Numbered from the stretch's first letter, positions 44,602-55,320 are shown. The stretch: 64,000 bases of DNA from Prosopocoilus inquinatus (GCA_036172665.1 CM069875.1:10806001-10870000); one strand, 5' to 3'. Notes: generated by a model from the sequence alone, not told the origin. Numbers and translations are program-made.

Positions 44602-46095
44602 CACTGCTCAACAAAATTATCGCATCACCTTATCAAAATAGAATTATCATTGTAAAGAACGGATTTAATTGTTTTTGATATAAGATCGATGTTTAATCTT
44701 GAATCTTCATTGTTTGAAATATAAGAAAATATAGGAGACGTTGATGGTTTGCATATAAACATAAGATGATCAGTAACAAAGCTCATTCAAGCTAATTCTT
44801 ATGTCACTAATTGATTGGTTTGCGATGATTTTTATGTAAGGTGCATTTAATTTTTGTCACTAATGGATCCTCGTCGTCAACAAAGACATTTAAGCATTGA
44901 AGAAGTCGTTCGAATTGTTGCTATCCTCCAAGAAGGACGTAGTCAGATATATGTGGCTAAGGTGTGTGGAATTCAGCAATCTTCCGTATCTAGAGCAGCC
45001 AGAAGATACAGAGAGACTGGAGAATATGTACGCCGAGGAGGACAAGGCCGAAAGAGGGGCACTTCCGAAAGAGACGATAGATTTATTCGAATGAGTGCTC
45101 TTCGTCAACCTTTTGTGACGGCAAGACATATTCAAAATCAACTTTCTGAAGTACAACGAGTAAGAATAAGTGATCAAACCGTTAGAAGACGTTTGAGGGA
45201 AGTGGGATTGAGGCCTAGGAAGCCTGCTACTGAACCCCGGTTAACCGGAACACACCGCGTGTCCAGGTTAAGGTTTGCCCGTGAACGCATTAATTGGTCT
45301 ATTAACGACTGGAGCAACGTGCTTTTCACAGACGAGTCAAGATTTTGCCTAACATCGTTTGATGGACGTGTTAATGTGTGGCGTTGTGTGGCAGAACGAT
45401 ACGCTCCAGGAAAGATTCTTCCAACTACAAGTTTTAGAAGTGGTTCTATAATGGTACGGGGTGGAATTTCTTTGAACGCGCGTACGGAGTTAGTGGTAAT
45501 GGATAGGGGTTCAATAACAGCGAACAGATATGTGGTTGACATTTTAGAACCACATGTAATGCCCTTTGCCCCATTTATTGGGGATAACTTTGTATTTATG
45601 CAATATAATGCCAGGCCCCACGTAGCTAGGGTTTCGCTCCAGTATCTTCGTGATACCGGAATTCAAGTCATGGACTGGCCAGCTTGTAGTCCAGATCTTA
45701 ACATCATCGAGCGTGTATGGGATGTCATTGGAAGGCGAATCAGACAATGAGAGGTCGCTCCTGCTTCAATTGCAGAACTTGGTAGGGCGTTGACTGAAGA
45801 ATGGGACAATTTTCTGCAGGAGTCAGTGAGAAACTTATTTCACAGTTTACCGAGAAGAATGCAAGCTGTTATTAATGCCAGAGGTGCTAACACACGGTAT
45901 TAGTTGTTTCTTGTCTTGTTTATTTTTCGGGCAAACTTTTCTTTTGTAAACTTGTTGCTGTTTGTTGTTTATTTTTAATAAAATTACTGTTTAATATTCT
46001 ATTTTATATTTTCAATAAGGAATCTAGCATTAGAATACGGAAGAAATAATTGCAATATATAAATATTGAGTGATGCGATAATTTTGTTGAGCATG
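44602..46095 (+). mobile_element. Tc1-like element, 1.49 kb
   Basis: Flanked by TA. Termini CACTGCTCAACAAAATTATC on the left and CATGCTCAACAAAATTATC reversed on the right, both continuing GCATCAC. It carries one transposase reading frame and inserted about 490 bp downstream of the four-TM gene, in the same orientation. Confidence 0.95.
44863..45903 (+). pseudogene. Tc1-like transposase (DD34E type), lightly damaged
   Basis: The ATG at 44863 opens MDPRRQQRHLSIEEVVRI, with a paired-type helix-turn-helix (YVAKVCGIQQSSVSRAARRY) and a second one (ISDQTVRRRLREVGLRPR). The catalytic domain has the first Asp in FTDESRF and the Glu in SPDLNIIE. The second Asp is replaced by Tyr (MQYNARPH where the family has Asp). 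Its position is 34 residues before the Glu, as expected for DD34E. VRGGIS stands where the family usually has Trp. A TGA at 45748-45750 cuts the last 51 codons, which otherwise read on to TAG at 45901-45903. The frame has no shifts. The element is therefore young but inactive through point mutations. Confidence 0.92.
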
Positions 46096-47058
46096 TATTA
46101 TGAGATCTTAAATATTGTTACAACTTCGATTGATCGATTTCAAAACTGCAATTAAACACTCGCTTAAGATAAGACAAACTACAAGAACAATAATCTACAA
46201 TACTTATTTTAACAAATAACACTTTTATATTTCACCGTTTATTAGCCCACATATCGCTCGCTAAATTTCAACTGTTTAAATCGCGCACCCATTTCCCACT
46301 TAATTCGGCTTCCTTTACATCTCTTTTATTACTCATTTTAGGAAAAAAGTTTCAAATGAAATTACTTCGTATCATGTGGAGCAAATTCTAAAATTAGTTT
46401 GGTGTACAAAGTGTTTCGTTTGGTCTGGGTGTTATGTCACTTTGTTATTTCAATTGAAACATCCTATATACATTTATATTTTCGGATTCCGGACTGAATA
46501 TTAATGTGACTTTGCCTATCACACTTGGGGTCTAATGTAAACCTATTCCCGTTATTCAACTTTTATAAAAATTATTGCTGTTGCAGTATTTAAGCAAATG
46601 CAAGTATTTTCCGAAAAAATGACGTTAGGGACTTCGTCGCACTTGATTCGCATTCGGGATACGATAAGCGATGGAAAAGTACGGGAAAATATAACAGAGC
46701 TAGGAGAAAAGCCCAAAAAAAACGAGAAAGCGGATTCCCCTGTGTTAAAACAAAGAAATCGTATAAAATATGGATAGCCAAAATTGAGTCTCAAATTACC
46801 TTCCAATTTATCGGAAAAAAGAACGGATCATTCGCTTGGTGAAAGCAACTCAGCTTGTACACAAGGAACAAAGAATTTCAATAAACACTGTAGTTAATTT
46901 TACAATTACTGTAACCCCTGTAGCTACGCCACTGAGTTTGACTTGCAAGCCTGAATTAACAATTTATTTCGTGCACTTATTATGGCTTTAATTTACGAGT
47001 ACAAACGAGCGCAATTAGCAGTTTTAAAATCTGGCAACGCTGATGAAATCAAAGACGC
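46096..47058. other. No supported gene
   Basis: AT-rich. Two overlapping minus-strand frames (46552-46806) show no features, and the plus strand of the same patch has a Lys/Arg-rich stretch. I do not call a gene. Confidence 0.4.
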
Positions 47059-47239
47059 AAAAACTTATTAAAATTTTCTTTTGGACAAAAAAATTGTTTG
47101 AATAGGGGTATTCCCATAATATAACCAAAAATTTAGTAAATAGCAAACATGTAAAAACTTATTAAAATTTTCTTCTCGGCAAAAAAATTGTTTCAATAGG
47201 GGTATTTCCATAATATGACCAACAATCTAGTAAATTAAT
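47059..47239. repeat. Direct tandem duplication, 94-bp unit
   Basis: Two adjacent copies (47059-47152 and 47153-47239) share AAAAACTTATTAAAATTTTC, CAAAAAAATTGTTT and AATAGGGGTATT, with about ten differences. Confidence 0.85.
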
Positions 47240-47374
47240 TAAAACAAAAATCGATAATGAATCTAATGCGAACTAAAAATAAAAATAAATAATAATAATC
47301 CTCTGAACGATTTGCCACTCTCTCTAAAAAAAAAAAGAAAAATGACATCAACAATTATCTGCAAAGAAAAAATT

Positions 47375-47577
47375 CGGCCCACTTGGTATTGGACACTTTT
47401 TACATCGAATGTACCACTTACTCCTTTCGCGGCTTCGATGCATTTAAATTGCTATTGAGTGGCAGGGGAAGGGTTACAGTGCGAGCGTTCGCACTTCGCA
47501 GAAGTTACTCCGGGCGGGGACTAATACAGTCCGAATACTAATACTATTTTCGTAGCGCTCGCGGAACAAGTGGGCAG
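47375..47577. mobile_element. MITE, GGCCCACTT family, copy 3
   Basis: Starts CGGCCCACTTGGTATTGG and ends GCGGAACAAGTGGGCAG. AATT is present on both sides (47371-47374 and 47578-47581). Related to 30266-30670 and 23873-24206. Confidence 0.8.
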
Positions 47578-47699
47578 AATTCTTATCCCTGATTATCAGC
47601 AATAAGAACAACGGCGCACAATGGGGAAAAAACCGTAATTTTGGTGGCCAAAAATCTATACTTTTATGCTGATAGCGACCAACAGCTGTTTTCTTTCTC

Positions 47700-49147
47700 A
47701 TTATGTTTACCAACAGTCCGAGAAGAATATTACTAAATATTATTTTAAACCATAATATTAGTGGTGTACAGATCCCCAACAGGAAATTTCGAAATATTTT
47801 TAAAACAATAAATACAGCTTTGCAAATTATAAATGAGATGGAAGAATGCAGAAGAATCTTCGTTGCCGGCGACTTTAATGTAAATTTTCTGCAAGAATCG
47901 AGACATAAAGATCAACTGCAGGATTTATTTGAGACTTATGGTTTACAGAAAGAATTTGAAGATCAAGGATCACAGTAAGTAGCTAACATTTTTACTAATA
48001 TACCGCCAAAAACATGCGAAGTGGAAACCATTAATCTACATATGTCCGATCATTTGGTCCAAGTATTAATACATAAATAAGAAACTGTATTGGAGCCCTG
48101 TAAAACCATTATCATAAGATAATTAATTAATTAAAATAATAACAATGTATCTTTCTTCAAACAACTACTATAATTGCACAACTGGGAACCTCTAAAACAC
48201 AAAAATGCGATTGAATCATCTCAGTATTTTCATGACAGTCTTATAAATCTATTTAATCAAGCTTTTCCCCTGAAAGAGAAAACAATTTATTCGAATAAGA
48301 AAGACAAACATGCTAACTACATAACAGAAGATTTACGTCTCATGAATAATATTCTACATGCCCTCGCAGTAAAAGCAACGTGTACAAAAAAAAAAACAAG
48401 AAGACTACGATCAGTATAAACGGTCCAAAATTCAATTTTATCACCTATTAGAACGGGAGAAACGGATGTATTACGAAAATCGCATAATGCAAGCTGGAAA
48501 TGTGCAAAAAGCCATGTAGGACGTGATCAATTTGGAGAATGGGAGAAAAAACAAAAAAACTCAAAATGTCGCATTTCTTATACTTTTATCCAGTAAATGA
48601 AAATGAAATAAGAACTATAATTCGAAATCTTAAAAAAAAAATTTCGGTTGACATATATGGTTTCTCCATCAGTATTCTGAAGCAAATAATAGAGGAAATA
48701 TCCATACCTCTAACATTGGTATTAAACAAATGTATTGCGAAAGGAGTTTTCCCCAATAAATGGAAAGTCGCTAGAGTAGTGCCCGTATATAAAAAAAGTC
48801 CCGATAATGAATGCAACAGTTATAGACCAATTTCAGTGCTGCCAGCTGTGTCAAAAGTCTATGAAGCAGTCATAAAAAGCAGACTCGTCAAATTTATGGA
48901 AGTTAACAATTTGTTAAGCACGAACAAACATGGATACCGTAAGAACAGATCGACCATAACAGCAATGCTGGACATACTCTCCGAAATAATAGAAGCATTA
49001 GACTCACATAAAGCAGTGCAAGTTGCTTGTTGTGATTTATCAAAAGCATTCGACACAGTGAACCATCAGACACTAATAAATAAACTACACTATTACGGAA
49101 TTAGGGGTGTACCATTACAAATTTTAACATCGTATCTGCAGGTTTCT
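47700..49147 (+). pseudogene. Non-LTR retrotransposon fragment (endonuclease and reverse transcriptase)
   Basis: From 47761 one frame reads VVYRSPTGNFEIF. After a frameshift near 47803 the endonuclease C-terminus continues with INEMEECRRIFVAGDFNVNF, whose GDFN is the typical LINE endonuclease signature. A linker with several stops follows. From about 48590 the reverse transcriptase N-terminal half appears: FPNKWKVARVVPVYKK, NSYRPISVLPAVSKVYE, the RKNRST block, and motif A in CCDLSKAFDTVNHQTL. Similarity stops at TSYLQ (about 49143), before the motif C aspartates. The fragment is thus truncated at the 3' side as well as mutated. It is probably of the CR1/Jockey kind. It is a dead relic. Confidence 0.85.
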
Positions 49148-49157
49148 TTTTTGTAAA

Positions 49158-50035
49158 AGTTTTATCCTGAAACGGTTTTTCAGTTGCATCGCAAAGAAAA
49201 ATTTCAAGTAACATTCCTTATAGAAACTTTATTAAGCTTGACACTAATCAAACTGCGGTAATTGTATCTTTTATTGGAATGGCATATATCTTTTTACTCA
49301 CAGTAAATGCGGTATTTAATTCTCTGTCGTTAATAGTTTTTACAGTATTGAAAATTGTCTTTACGATTTTTAAAGATACACACAATGTGACATTTGCTAG
49401 CGCATATACTTATGATAAAAGATATACGGAATTCCATTAAAAAAATTAGTACCTAACTAAAAAAGCGTTTCAAAATGAAACTTTTGCAAAAGAGAAACAG
49501 TCTCTAACTCATTTGCTCGGAAGATATTTGCATTCGTTTTAAGTATTGCATCAGGGATATTTTTTTTAATTGAATATTGTAATTTGTCGTATAACACATA
49601 AGATACAACTTCACAGATATGCCAAACATGCACCAAACAAAGCCAAACATAACTTGACGGTGGTTTTGACAGAAAATAGCGCGAAATTTTTCCAAAGCAT
49701 TTAATGGAGGTAAAAAAACTTTGATTTTTTTATCAAAATTTTGGCAATATGCTATTTATTTTAATATTTAAGTGATTCAAAATTAAACGCCAAATTTCTA
49801 CTTCAAGCACGTTTTATATTCGAAAACATTCAGCGATTAGCATTTAATTTATACTTTAGATAAATATATTTGTATTATTTAATAATTCGGTAATAAGGTA
49901 TTTCCTTATTTGTGTATTGATATTTTCTTTTCTTAAATATTTTTTAGTGTCTAATACTTTGAATCAAGAGAAAAGTATTTATATTTCAATATGCAGTGCA
50001 TAAGTTTTAAAATTAGCATTCGTTCGGCGTTCGGC
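49158..50035. other. No gene seen
   Basis: AT-rich. The 63-codon minus-strand frame 49504-49695 has no recognisable features. Confidence 0.4.
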
Positions 50036-50160
50036 AATTATCGTGGCTCTTCCGGCTGTGATGGCTAGACTCTAGTTGAACACCTCCAGCAATCCGCGAA
50101 AGAGTCGATTAGCCAATAGATGGCGCAACTCGTCGAAATACACTGGGCTCGTTCACTGAA
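50030..50160. promoter_or_regulatory. GC-richer patch with a CTCF-like site
   Basis: The core CCAATAGATGGCGC at 50113-50126 fits the CTCF consensus (CCA, two bases, AG, purine, T, GGCGC) except at the fourth base. The surrounding 130 bp is GC-richer and unique (TTCGGCGTTCGGCAATTATC; ATCCGCGAAAGAGTC). Insulator function is inferred from the motif only. Confidence 0.35.
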
Positions 50161-50845
50161 TTTTAAAAAGGATTTTAATCATTAAAAATACTATATTTCA
50201 GATCAAAAACTGAATTCTGTAAAAGAATTTCAGTAAAAAAATCCTGTTAAGAGATATTCGAGTTTAAATTTAGTAACCGTTTGAAAAGATCAGATTGGCG
50301 TGTACACGAATCTGTTAGTCAATAGGCGTTTATGATAATTGGAGTTAATTTATTCTCTCACTCTTACTTGCATTAAACGCATTCGTTCTATCTTACTTTT
50401 GTACCCCGATCCACGTACCGCTCCAATTATCGTAAACATCTAATAATGCGTCGAAGACTGGAGGACGCTGATGCATATAACATATATTCGTATGTCTTCG
50501 TGCATTACGGAACGAACATCGATCCGATTTATTCAACATTTGTCTATTTTTGAATGTGCCTACTTAACTTTTAAACATGTAGATAAATAAAAACAATCAC
50601 ATATAATGTTGTAAACGTGTAGTAAAATATCAATTAAATCACTCAATGCCTTTAACGGAAGATAACAGCACAGGTAAAATGACGTCACAATACGGCTGCA
50701 CTACGTTTCAATGTGACCTGACTTTAATACTTAAAAGGCCCCAAAAAAACCTTTTTTCTTGAAAATTAGTTAATCTTGTGTTTTTATGTATCGAAAAAAC
50801 AAATTTAAGAAATGTTAAACGAACCGATTGGGAATATAAATTTTA
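50160..50845. other. No gene seen
   Basis: AT-rich unique sequence. TATCGTAAAC-type and TTATGATAATTGGAG-type phrases form a weak inverted pair at about 50328 and 50420. Confidence 0.35.
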
Positions 50846-51257
50846 TTAGAAAAATTTTGTGCAAATCGTTTTTGATTGCAGTGAAAACCTCGAGCAGCCT
50901 CTGGACAGCTGTTTCAGCCCTACTTGGGGGTTCTTCAGCAGAAACGTAGCTCAACATTCCCACTGCAGACCAAAAACGACTTGCCCAATTTATTCGCAAA
51001 TGCGATGTAAGAATGATGAACATATAAAATAGCGACATCTTACTATCGCTAGTAAGTAGTAAGATGTCGCTATTTTATCTGTTCATCACTCTTACATCGC
51101 AATTGGACAATAAATAAATAAATTGGACAAGTCGTTTTTGTTTGCCGTATAAATGTCGAGCTACGTCTCTGCTGAAGAAGCCCCAAGCAGGGCTGAAACA
51201 GCTGTCCAGAGGCTGCTCGAGGTTTTCACTGCAATCAAAAACGATTTGCAACAATTT
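50846..51257. repeat. Palindrome, about 200-bp arms
   Basis: The left and right halves are inverted copies around about 51051. Paired phrases include GCAAATCGTTTTTGATTGCA, CTGGACAGCTGTTTCAGC and AGCGACATCTTACT against their inverses. The arms differ by small indels. A single diverged copy of the arm lies at 9230-9372. Confidence 0.85.
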
Positions 51258-51264
51258 TTTTTTT

Positions 51265-51430
51265 AACTTTCATTATGCTTTGTCAGCAAGCATGGCCGCC
51301 TTGCCGGGGGGGGGGGGGGGGGGGGGGGGGGCTTATTAGGAGCAAATCTGCTTCAATTTGTCTGTTCTACGGCAATGTCAGGTCAAAAAGCGATCCTAAG
51401 ATGTCGTTGTTTTATCTGTTCATAATTTTT
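51265..51430 (-). repeat. Dispersed repeat containing a G26 tract
   Basis: Minus-strand copy of the segment inside the deleted mariner at 13123-13240 (shared GCAAGCATGGCCGCCTTGC and AATGTCAGGTCAAAAAGCGA). At 51306-51331 stands an uninterrupted run of 26 G, where the 13-kb copy has only a short GGGG/CCCC-type stretch. The run explains the poly-Gly frames in this place. Confidence 0.8.
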
Positions 51431-51688
51431 TTCTTATTGTCTGGTTTTTATTTATATACCAACAAGTAGGTCATGATTTTATTTTATTAGGTTGGCTATT
51501 AAAGTAAAATTAGACAAATTAATTTCATGTCATTCAGCGACACTTCAAATTAGATAGATCATCCCTTGTTGTCAACTCTCAACTTTAAGAAATATCCGTT
51601 TTTATCTAATATTTACCATCGAAGTATGCCGTGAAAGTTTAGGGAAAAAGTGATACTTATGCAAGTAACTAAACTTTGACAATGAAAA

Positions 51689-51913
51689 TCAGTTTGATTT
51701 TGAGTTTAAGGTTATTACGTATGGAGCAAGGTTGCAATATTTTCTTTTCGTGTATTTTTCATTTTTCAGACTGTATTGCCGAATTAGTTGTTGCAAATCT
51801 TTTCTAAAAATGTAATTTAAAAATTTGTTCGTAGTAGTACGTTTGCCAGAAGAAGAACTTCCGAATTCATCTCGTTTTCTCGTCAATATATCCCTTATAC
51901 ACTTTTGTGACAT
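51689..51913 (-). pseudogene. Coding-like segment, copy A (second exon?)
   Basis: A 74-codon frame rich in K and R (CIRDILTRKRDEFGSSSSG, NKFLNYIFRKDLQQLIRQYS). On the plus strand at 52680-52870 the same sequence recurs with stops. There it follows, after a possible GTGAGT to TTACTGCAG intron, the frame at 52498-52620. The two parts together look like a small basic protein of two exons, probably a mobile-element accessory protein. I do not recognise a family. Confidence 0.4.
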
Positions 51914-51961
51914 CTACAATAAGTATTTCTAAATGAAAAGTACGCTTACAAATTTGAAGTA

Positions 51962-52104
51962 GGGGCCTATTCTGTATCAAAACCGTTAAATTTTAAGGGC
52001 TGCTAAATTTTGTTGCTACAGTACCAACCAATCATAGAACTGTTTTTACATTTTAAAGGACCTCTAAATTTTAACAGCCCGTTATTAAGTTACAGAATAC
52101 GCCC
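51962..52104. mobile_element. 143-bp MITE
   Basis: Termini GGGGCCTATTCTGTATC and GGGGCGTATTCTGTAAC (reversed), with inner CCGTTAAATTTTAAGGG-type pairing to TTAAAATTTAGAGG-type sequence. Flanks TA on the left; the target duplication is unclear. Confidence 0.8.
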
Positions 52105-52497
52105 CATAGTGTACTAACTGCAAAAATTTCCTCTAATTCAATAATTTCCATTTTCCTCAAACCTGACCTGTCCGTTTGCTTGCTTTTGCTTTTTGCTTTT
52201 TGTATAGCAATTTTCATTTCGCGTCTTCCAATTTTCACCAATTTCACATAAAATAATTAATTATTTACATAACAAATTGACTTGCAGACTTCTGTTGAGA
52301 GAAGACAACACCGTTTGATCTATCTGACTTGAAGTGTCACATTTTGGCATATGTTAGAATGACATGAAATTAATTTGTCTAATTTAACTTTAATAGCCAA
52401 CCTAATAAAATAAAATCACGATCTACTTGATGGTAAACAAATAAAAAACAGATATATTAATTCTACAAGTCTATTTGTTTAATTATATTATGTCAAA

Positions 52498-52950
52498 ATG
52501 GTGAAAATTGTAAGACGCGACATGAAAATTGCTGTACAAGAAGCATTTGTAAGATACCAAACGGACAGGCCAGATTTAGGGAAAATGGAAATTGTTGAAA
52601 GATTAGAGGAAATTTTTGCAGTGAGTATAATATTTTATATTTGTAAGCGTACCTTTCATTTGGAAATACTTACTGCAGATGTCACAAAAGTGTACAGGGA
52701 ACGAAAAAATGAGACGAATTGAAAAGCTCTTTTTCTGGCAAGCATACTACTACGGACAAATTTTTAAATTACATGTGTAGAAAAGATTTGTAACGACTAA
52801 TTAGGCAATATAATTTGAGAAATGAAAAATACACCTTGTGACGAAAAGAAAATATTGCTTCATTCGCAGTAAACTCAAAAGTTTGGTTACTTGCATAAGT
52901 TCCACTTTTTCCCTAAACTTTCACGGCATACTTCGATGGTAAATAAATAA
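52498..52950 (+). pseudogene. Coding-like segment, copy B, with putative first exon
   Basis: The ATG at 52498 starts MVKIVRRDMKIAVQEAF and continues RPDLGKMEIVERLEEIFA to a GTGAGT donor at 52620. An acceptor-like TTACTGCAG ends at about 52679. Beyond it the sequence matches 51689-51913 on the other strand but is interrupted by stops (for example at about 52720-52722). The tail continues to ACTTTCACGGCATACTTCGA, also found inverted at 51617-51636. The product would be a small, charged helical protein. Its function is unknown. Confidence 0.35.
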
Positions 52951-53201
52951 AAAACAGATATTAAGTAAAAATAGCCATTGCATCCATGGCTGTCAGCGAA
53001 CAAAAAAAAATTTTGATTTTGATGTTTCCGCCATCTTCTTCCTTAGCATAGTTTCAGAGTTACCTCCAGTAGTGGTGCAATTTTTCTCATAGATTTGACG
53101 GAGTTGTCAGTGCATTTTTCGGCTTCAGAATGGATGGATTTTAAGTCATGTTCCGTTTGTGTTTCAGATTCTTTCTTTTTTCCGAAAAATTTTTAGTCAA
53201 T

Positions 53202-53615
53202 TTATCTAACAGATTTTAATTCTGAAATAATTGCTTCTTGCTGTCGATTTTGATTATTAAGAAATTGTATTTGTTTATGGAGTGATTCGTTTTCTGCATG
53301 ATTTTCTTCTATCTGATTTTCTGCTGATGTCAGCTTTTTTCTTAATTTACTGATAACATCTTTCAATTCGCCTTTGCTTTCACAGTTGCCTTTGTCGCTG
53401 GTTATACTTATATAACTATTGTTTCCATTACTTTTCTGAGTAGCATTTGTTTTATTTTTACTATCGTTTAATGTAACTTTCTGTTTTTGTGGTTTGTGTG
53501 GTTACGGTTGTGGTTTCATAACTTTAATTGATTTATAAGGTATACAGTCCAATAACTGTTGTGTTTTTGTACCCGCAACTTTTTCACTGCAGTTCCTAGG
53601 ATCAGTACGAAAAAT
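53202..53615 (-). pseudogene. Coiled-coil ORF fragment, possibly LINE ORF1
   Basis: On the minus strand one frame runs from about 53615 to TAA at 53202-53204 with a single internal stop (TTA at 53502-53504 on the plus strand). It reads FRTDPRNCSEKVAGTKTQQL, then a basic Pro/Gln stretch (KPQP, stop, PHKPQKQK), then a Ser/Asn-rich linker. A heptad-like coiled coil follows (KDVISKLRKKLTSAENQIEE, NESLHKQIQFLNNQNRQQEA). A basic region plus a coiled coil next to LINE pieces suggests a decayed ORF1-type protein. This is inference, as no diagnostic domain is visible. Confidence 0.4.
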
Positions 53616-53865
53616 TTAATGTGAAACAAGCTCGATTTAGTCCAGGTATTAGTCAATTTATCATTACTACACACAAGAGGAACATTTGAATTAAAAGTTA
53701 ATATATGTAGTTACTGAAGATTCACACCAAGTATATGGTTTCCACTGAAGTTTATCGGTAGTTAATACTCATCAGAGAAGCAATCAACTACTCGATTTCG
53801 ATACAAGAAACGTGCACCTCACACCATTCACCACTGTGAGCAGAGATAATAATTTTATTTATATA

Positions 53866-54380
53866 GGGTTTTCCAATTAGTGCGTCAGAACTTTCAAATG
53901 AGACACTCTGATAACTGCAAGTGATAATCTTTTATTCTTTATTTTATTTTAAAGAACAATTGATGACTTTATGTTTTAAAAATAATATTGTTTAAATGCC
54001 TTCCTCAACTTCGCCTGACTGAACGCATTCTGAAGGCCCAATTTGCGATTATTTTTTCACACATATCGCATGGTACATTTGTAATGCTGTATTGAAGGTT
54101 ACGTTTAAGGCAGCGAATTGTTCGTTGCTTATTTTTGTAAAAATTATGATTGTTCACAAACCCATTGAGTCAGAAATGTAGTTAATCGGAAAACAATATC
54201 TTTTCTGCAAAAAATGGATCGACTTTCAACTGCTCAAGAACCTTTGACTTCAAATCTTTGAGTGATTTTATCTTTCAATGGAGATCTCTATAAAAACTTC
54301 CTTGTTCATATTATCTTGATACAATTTACTGAACTCATTTATTATCAAGATTTACCATTTACACACTAATTGGAAAACCC
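53866..54380. mobile_element. 515-bp MITE
   Basis: Termini GGGTTTTCCAATTAGTG at both ends (inverted), with the next bases diverged. The interior is AT-rich and non-coding. Confidence 0.6.
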
Positions 54381-54499
54381 ATTCTTCAAATGACAAGATT
54401 ATCAATCCAAGCTTTATTTACTGTCTTCGAGTCTTGAATATGTATGTACGTACATAATTAATTGAATCCTTGAAGACGCGAGAAAAGAACTAGGAGTTG

Positions 54500-54790
54500 A
54501 ACTGATTCTACATTATATCGAACTGAAGCAACATAGCTGGGACTTCTAATAAGAATGGATGAAAATAGAATTGTCAAAAGAGTAAAAAGAGTACGGGAAG
54601 CAAGAAATCAGAGCAAAAGAAGTAGACGGCGACCGAAAGTTAACTGGAACGACATAATAGGAAAAATATTGAAAGAGAAAGGAAGTACAATTATTAAAAA
54701 AGCAAGAACACTAGCAAAAGAGAGAATAGGATAGGCAAAATTCGTGCGAGTGAAAAGTGAAAAAACTAACCCTACACCGAAAGGTAAACA
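54500..54790 (+). pseudogene. C-terminal tail of a LINE polyprotein
   Basis: One plus-strand frame reads RMDENRIVKRVKRVREARNQ, then RSRRRPKVNWNDIIGKI and KARTLAKERIG before a stop. The order is a short HMxRMxxxR-like start, an RRRPxxxWND motif and an ARxLAxxRxxW-like end. This is the standard C-terminal tail of many insect non-LTR elements. Upstream frames are broken. Confidence 0.55.
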
Positions 54791-54869
54791 GGAAATTGAT
54801 ATCAAGAGTAACTATATTTTCGGCAATTATCAAAAGATCAATCAAAGTAGACTGTAAATTTGTTACTCT

Positions 54870-55320
54870 TGTGAGTTCTTGAATAATCTGTCTTAATCCG
54901 ATAGAGTCAGTGCCCTGTAAACATTAATATTAAAATCGCCAACACACGATACTTTCCGGAGAAATAATTAAGTGGCTTAATACATCTTCTTCAGCATTCA
55001 GAAAACCTGTTACTTTCATGGCGGATAGCTGATAAAAATAATACCAAATATTAGGTTTACGATCTTTGAAGTTAAACGTAGCAAAATTTGGCCTGCGTTC
55101 GAAATGAATAACTTTAAACATGCAAAAAGATTTAGTAAAAATGCATGCTCCTCTTCCACGTCGACCATCAATCCTGTCATATCTCACTTCGACTGCAGTA
55201 GACTTCCCCAGCATCCCCGGATAGTTGTTTCGGCTCCGCTTGGAGCCTCTCAATAAGGGAGTAGCTCGTGAACTGCAATGTAATCAAACTGACCAATCCG
55301 CGCTATTTCAAAACCAAGGC
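54870..55320 (-). pseudogene. LINE endonuclease fragment
   Basis: The minus-strand frame from about 55253 to 54930 contains VRYDRIDGRRGRGACIFTKS and FERRPNFATFNFKDRKPNIWYY. It ends ISPESIVCWRF, where a frameshift displaces a GDFN-like sequence. The RxGGGVxI-like block followed by a beta strand and then GDFN is the layout of the apurinic-type endonuclease of CR1/Jockey-like LINEs. Upstream, IARIGQFDYIAVHE is recognisable with a stop. It lies next to, but opposite in strand to, the LINE tail at 54500-54790. Confidence 0.5.

Larger units (their letters stand above)
51445..52470. mobile_element. Compound inverted-repeat element
   Basis: The left end AACAAGTAGGTCATGATTTT and TAGGTTGGCTATTAAAGT pair with ACTTTAATAGCCAACCTA and AAAATCACGATCTACTTG on the right. 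The roughly 45 bp beside them (TTAGACAAATTAATTTCATG) also pair. Inside lie a minus-strand copy of a coding-like segment (51595-51935) and a smaller MITE (51962-52104). Confidence 0.75.

Noticed and set aside
44890..45747. Frames antisense to, or out of frame with, the Tc1 transposase
   Set aside because: They are shadows of the transposase gene.
46552..46806. Two overlapping minus-strand frames
   Set aside because: No features, and the plus strand reads as A-rich low-complexity sequence.
51142..51469. Frames with a poly-Gly run
   Set aside because: Caused by the G26 tract and the palindrome arm.
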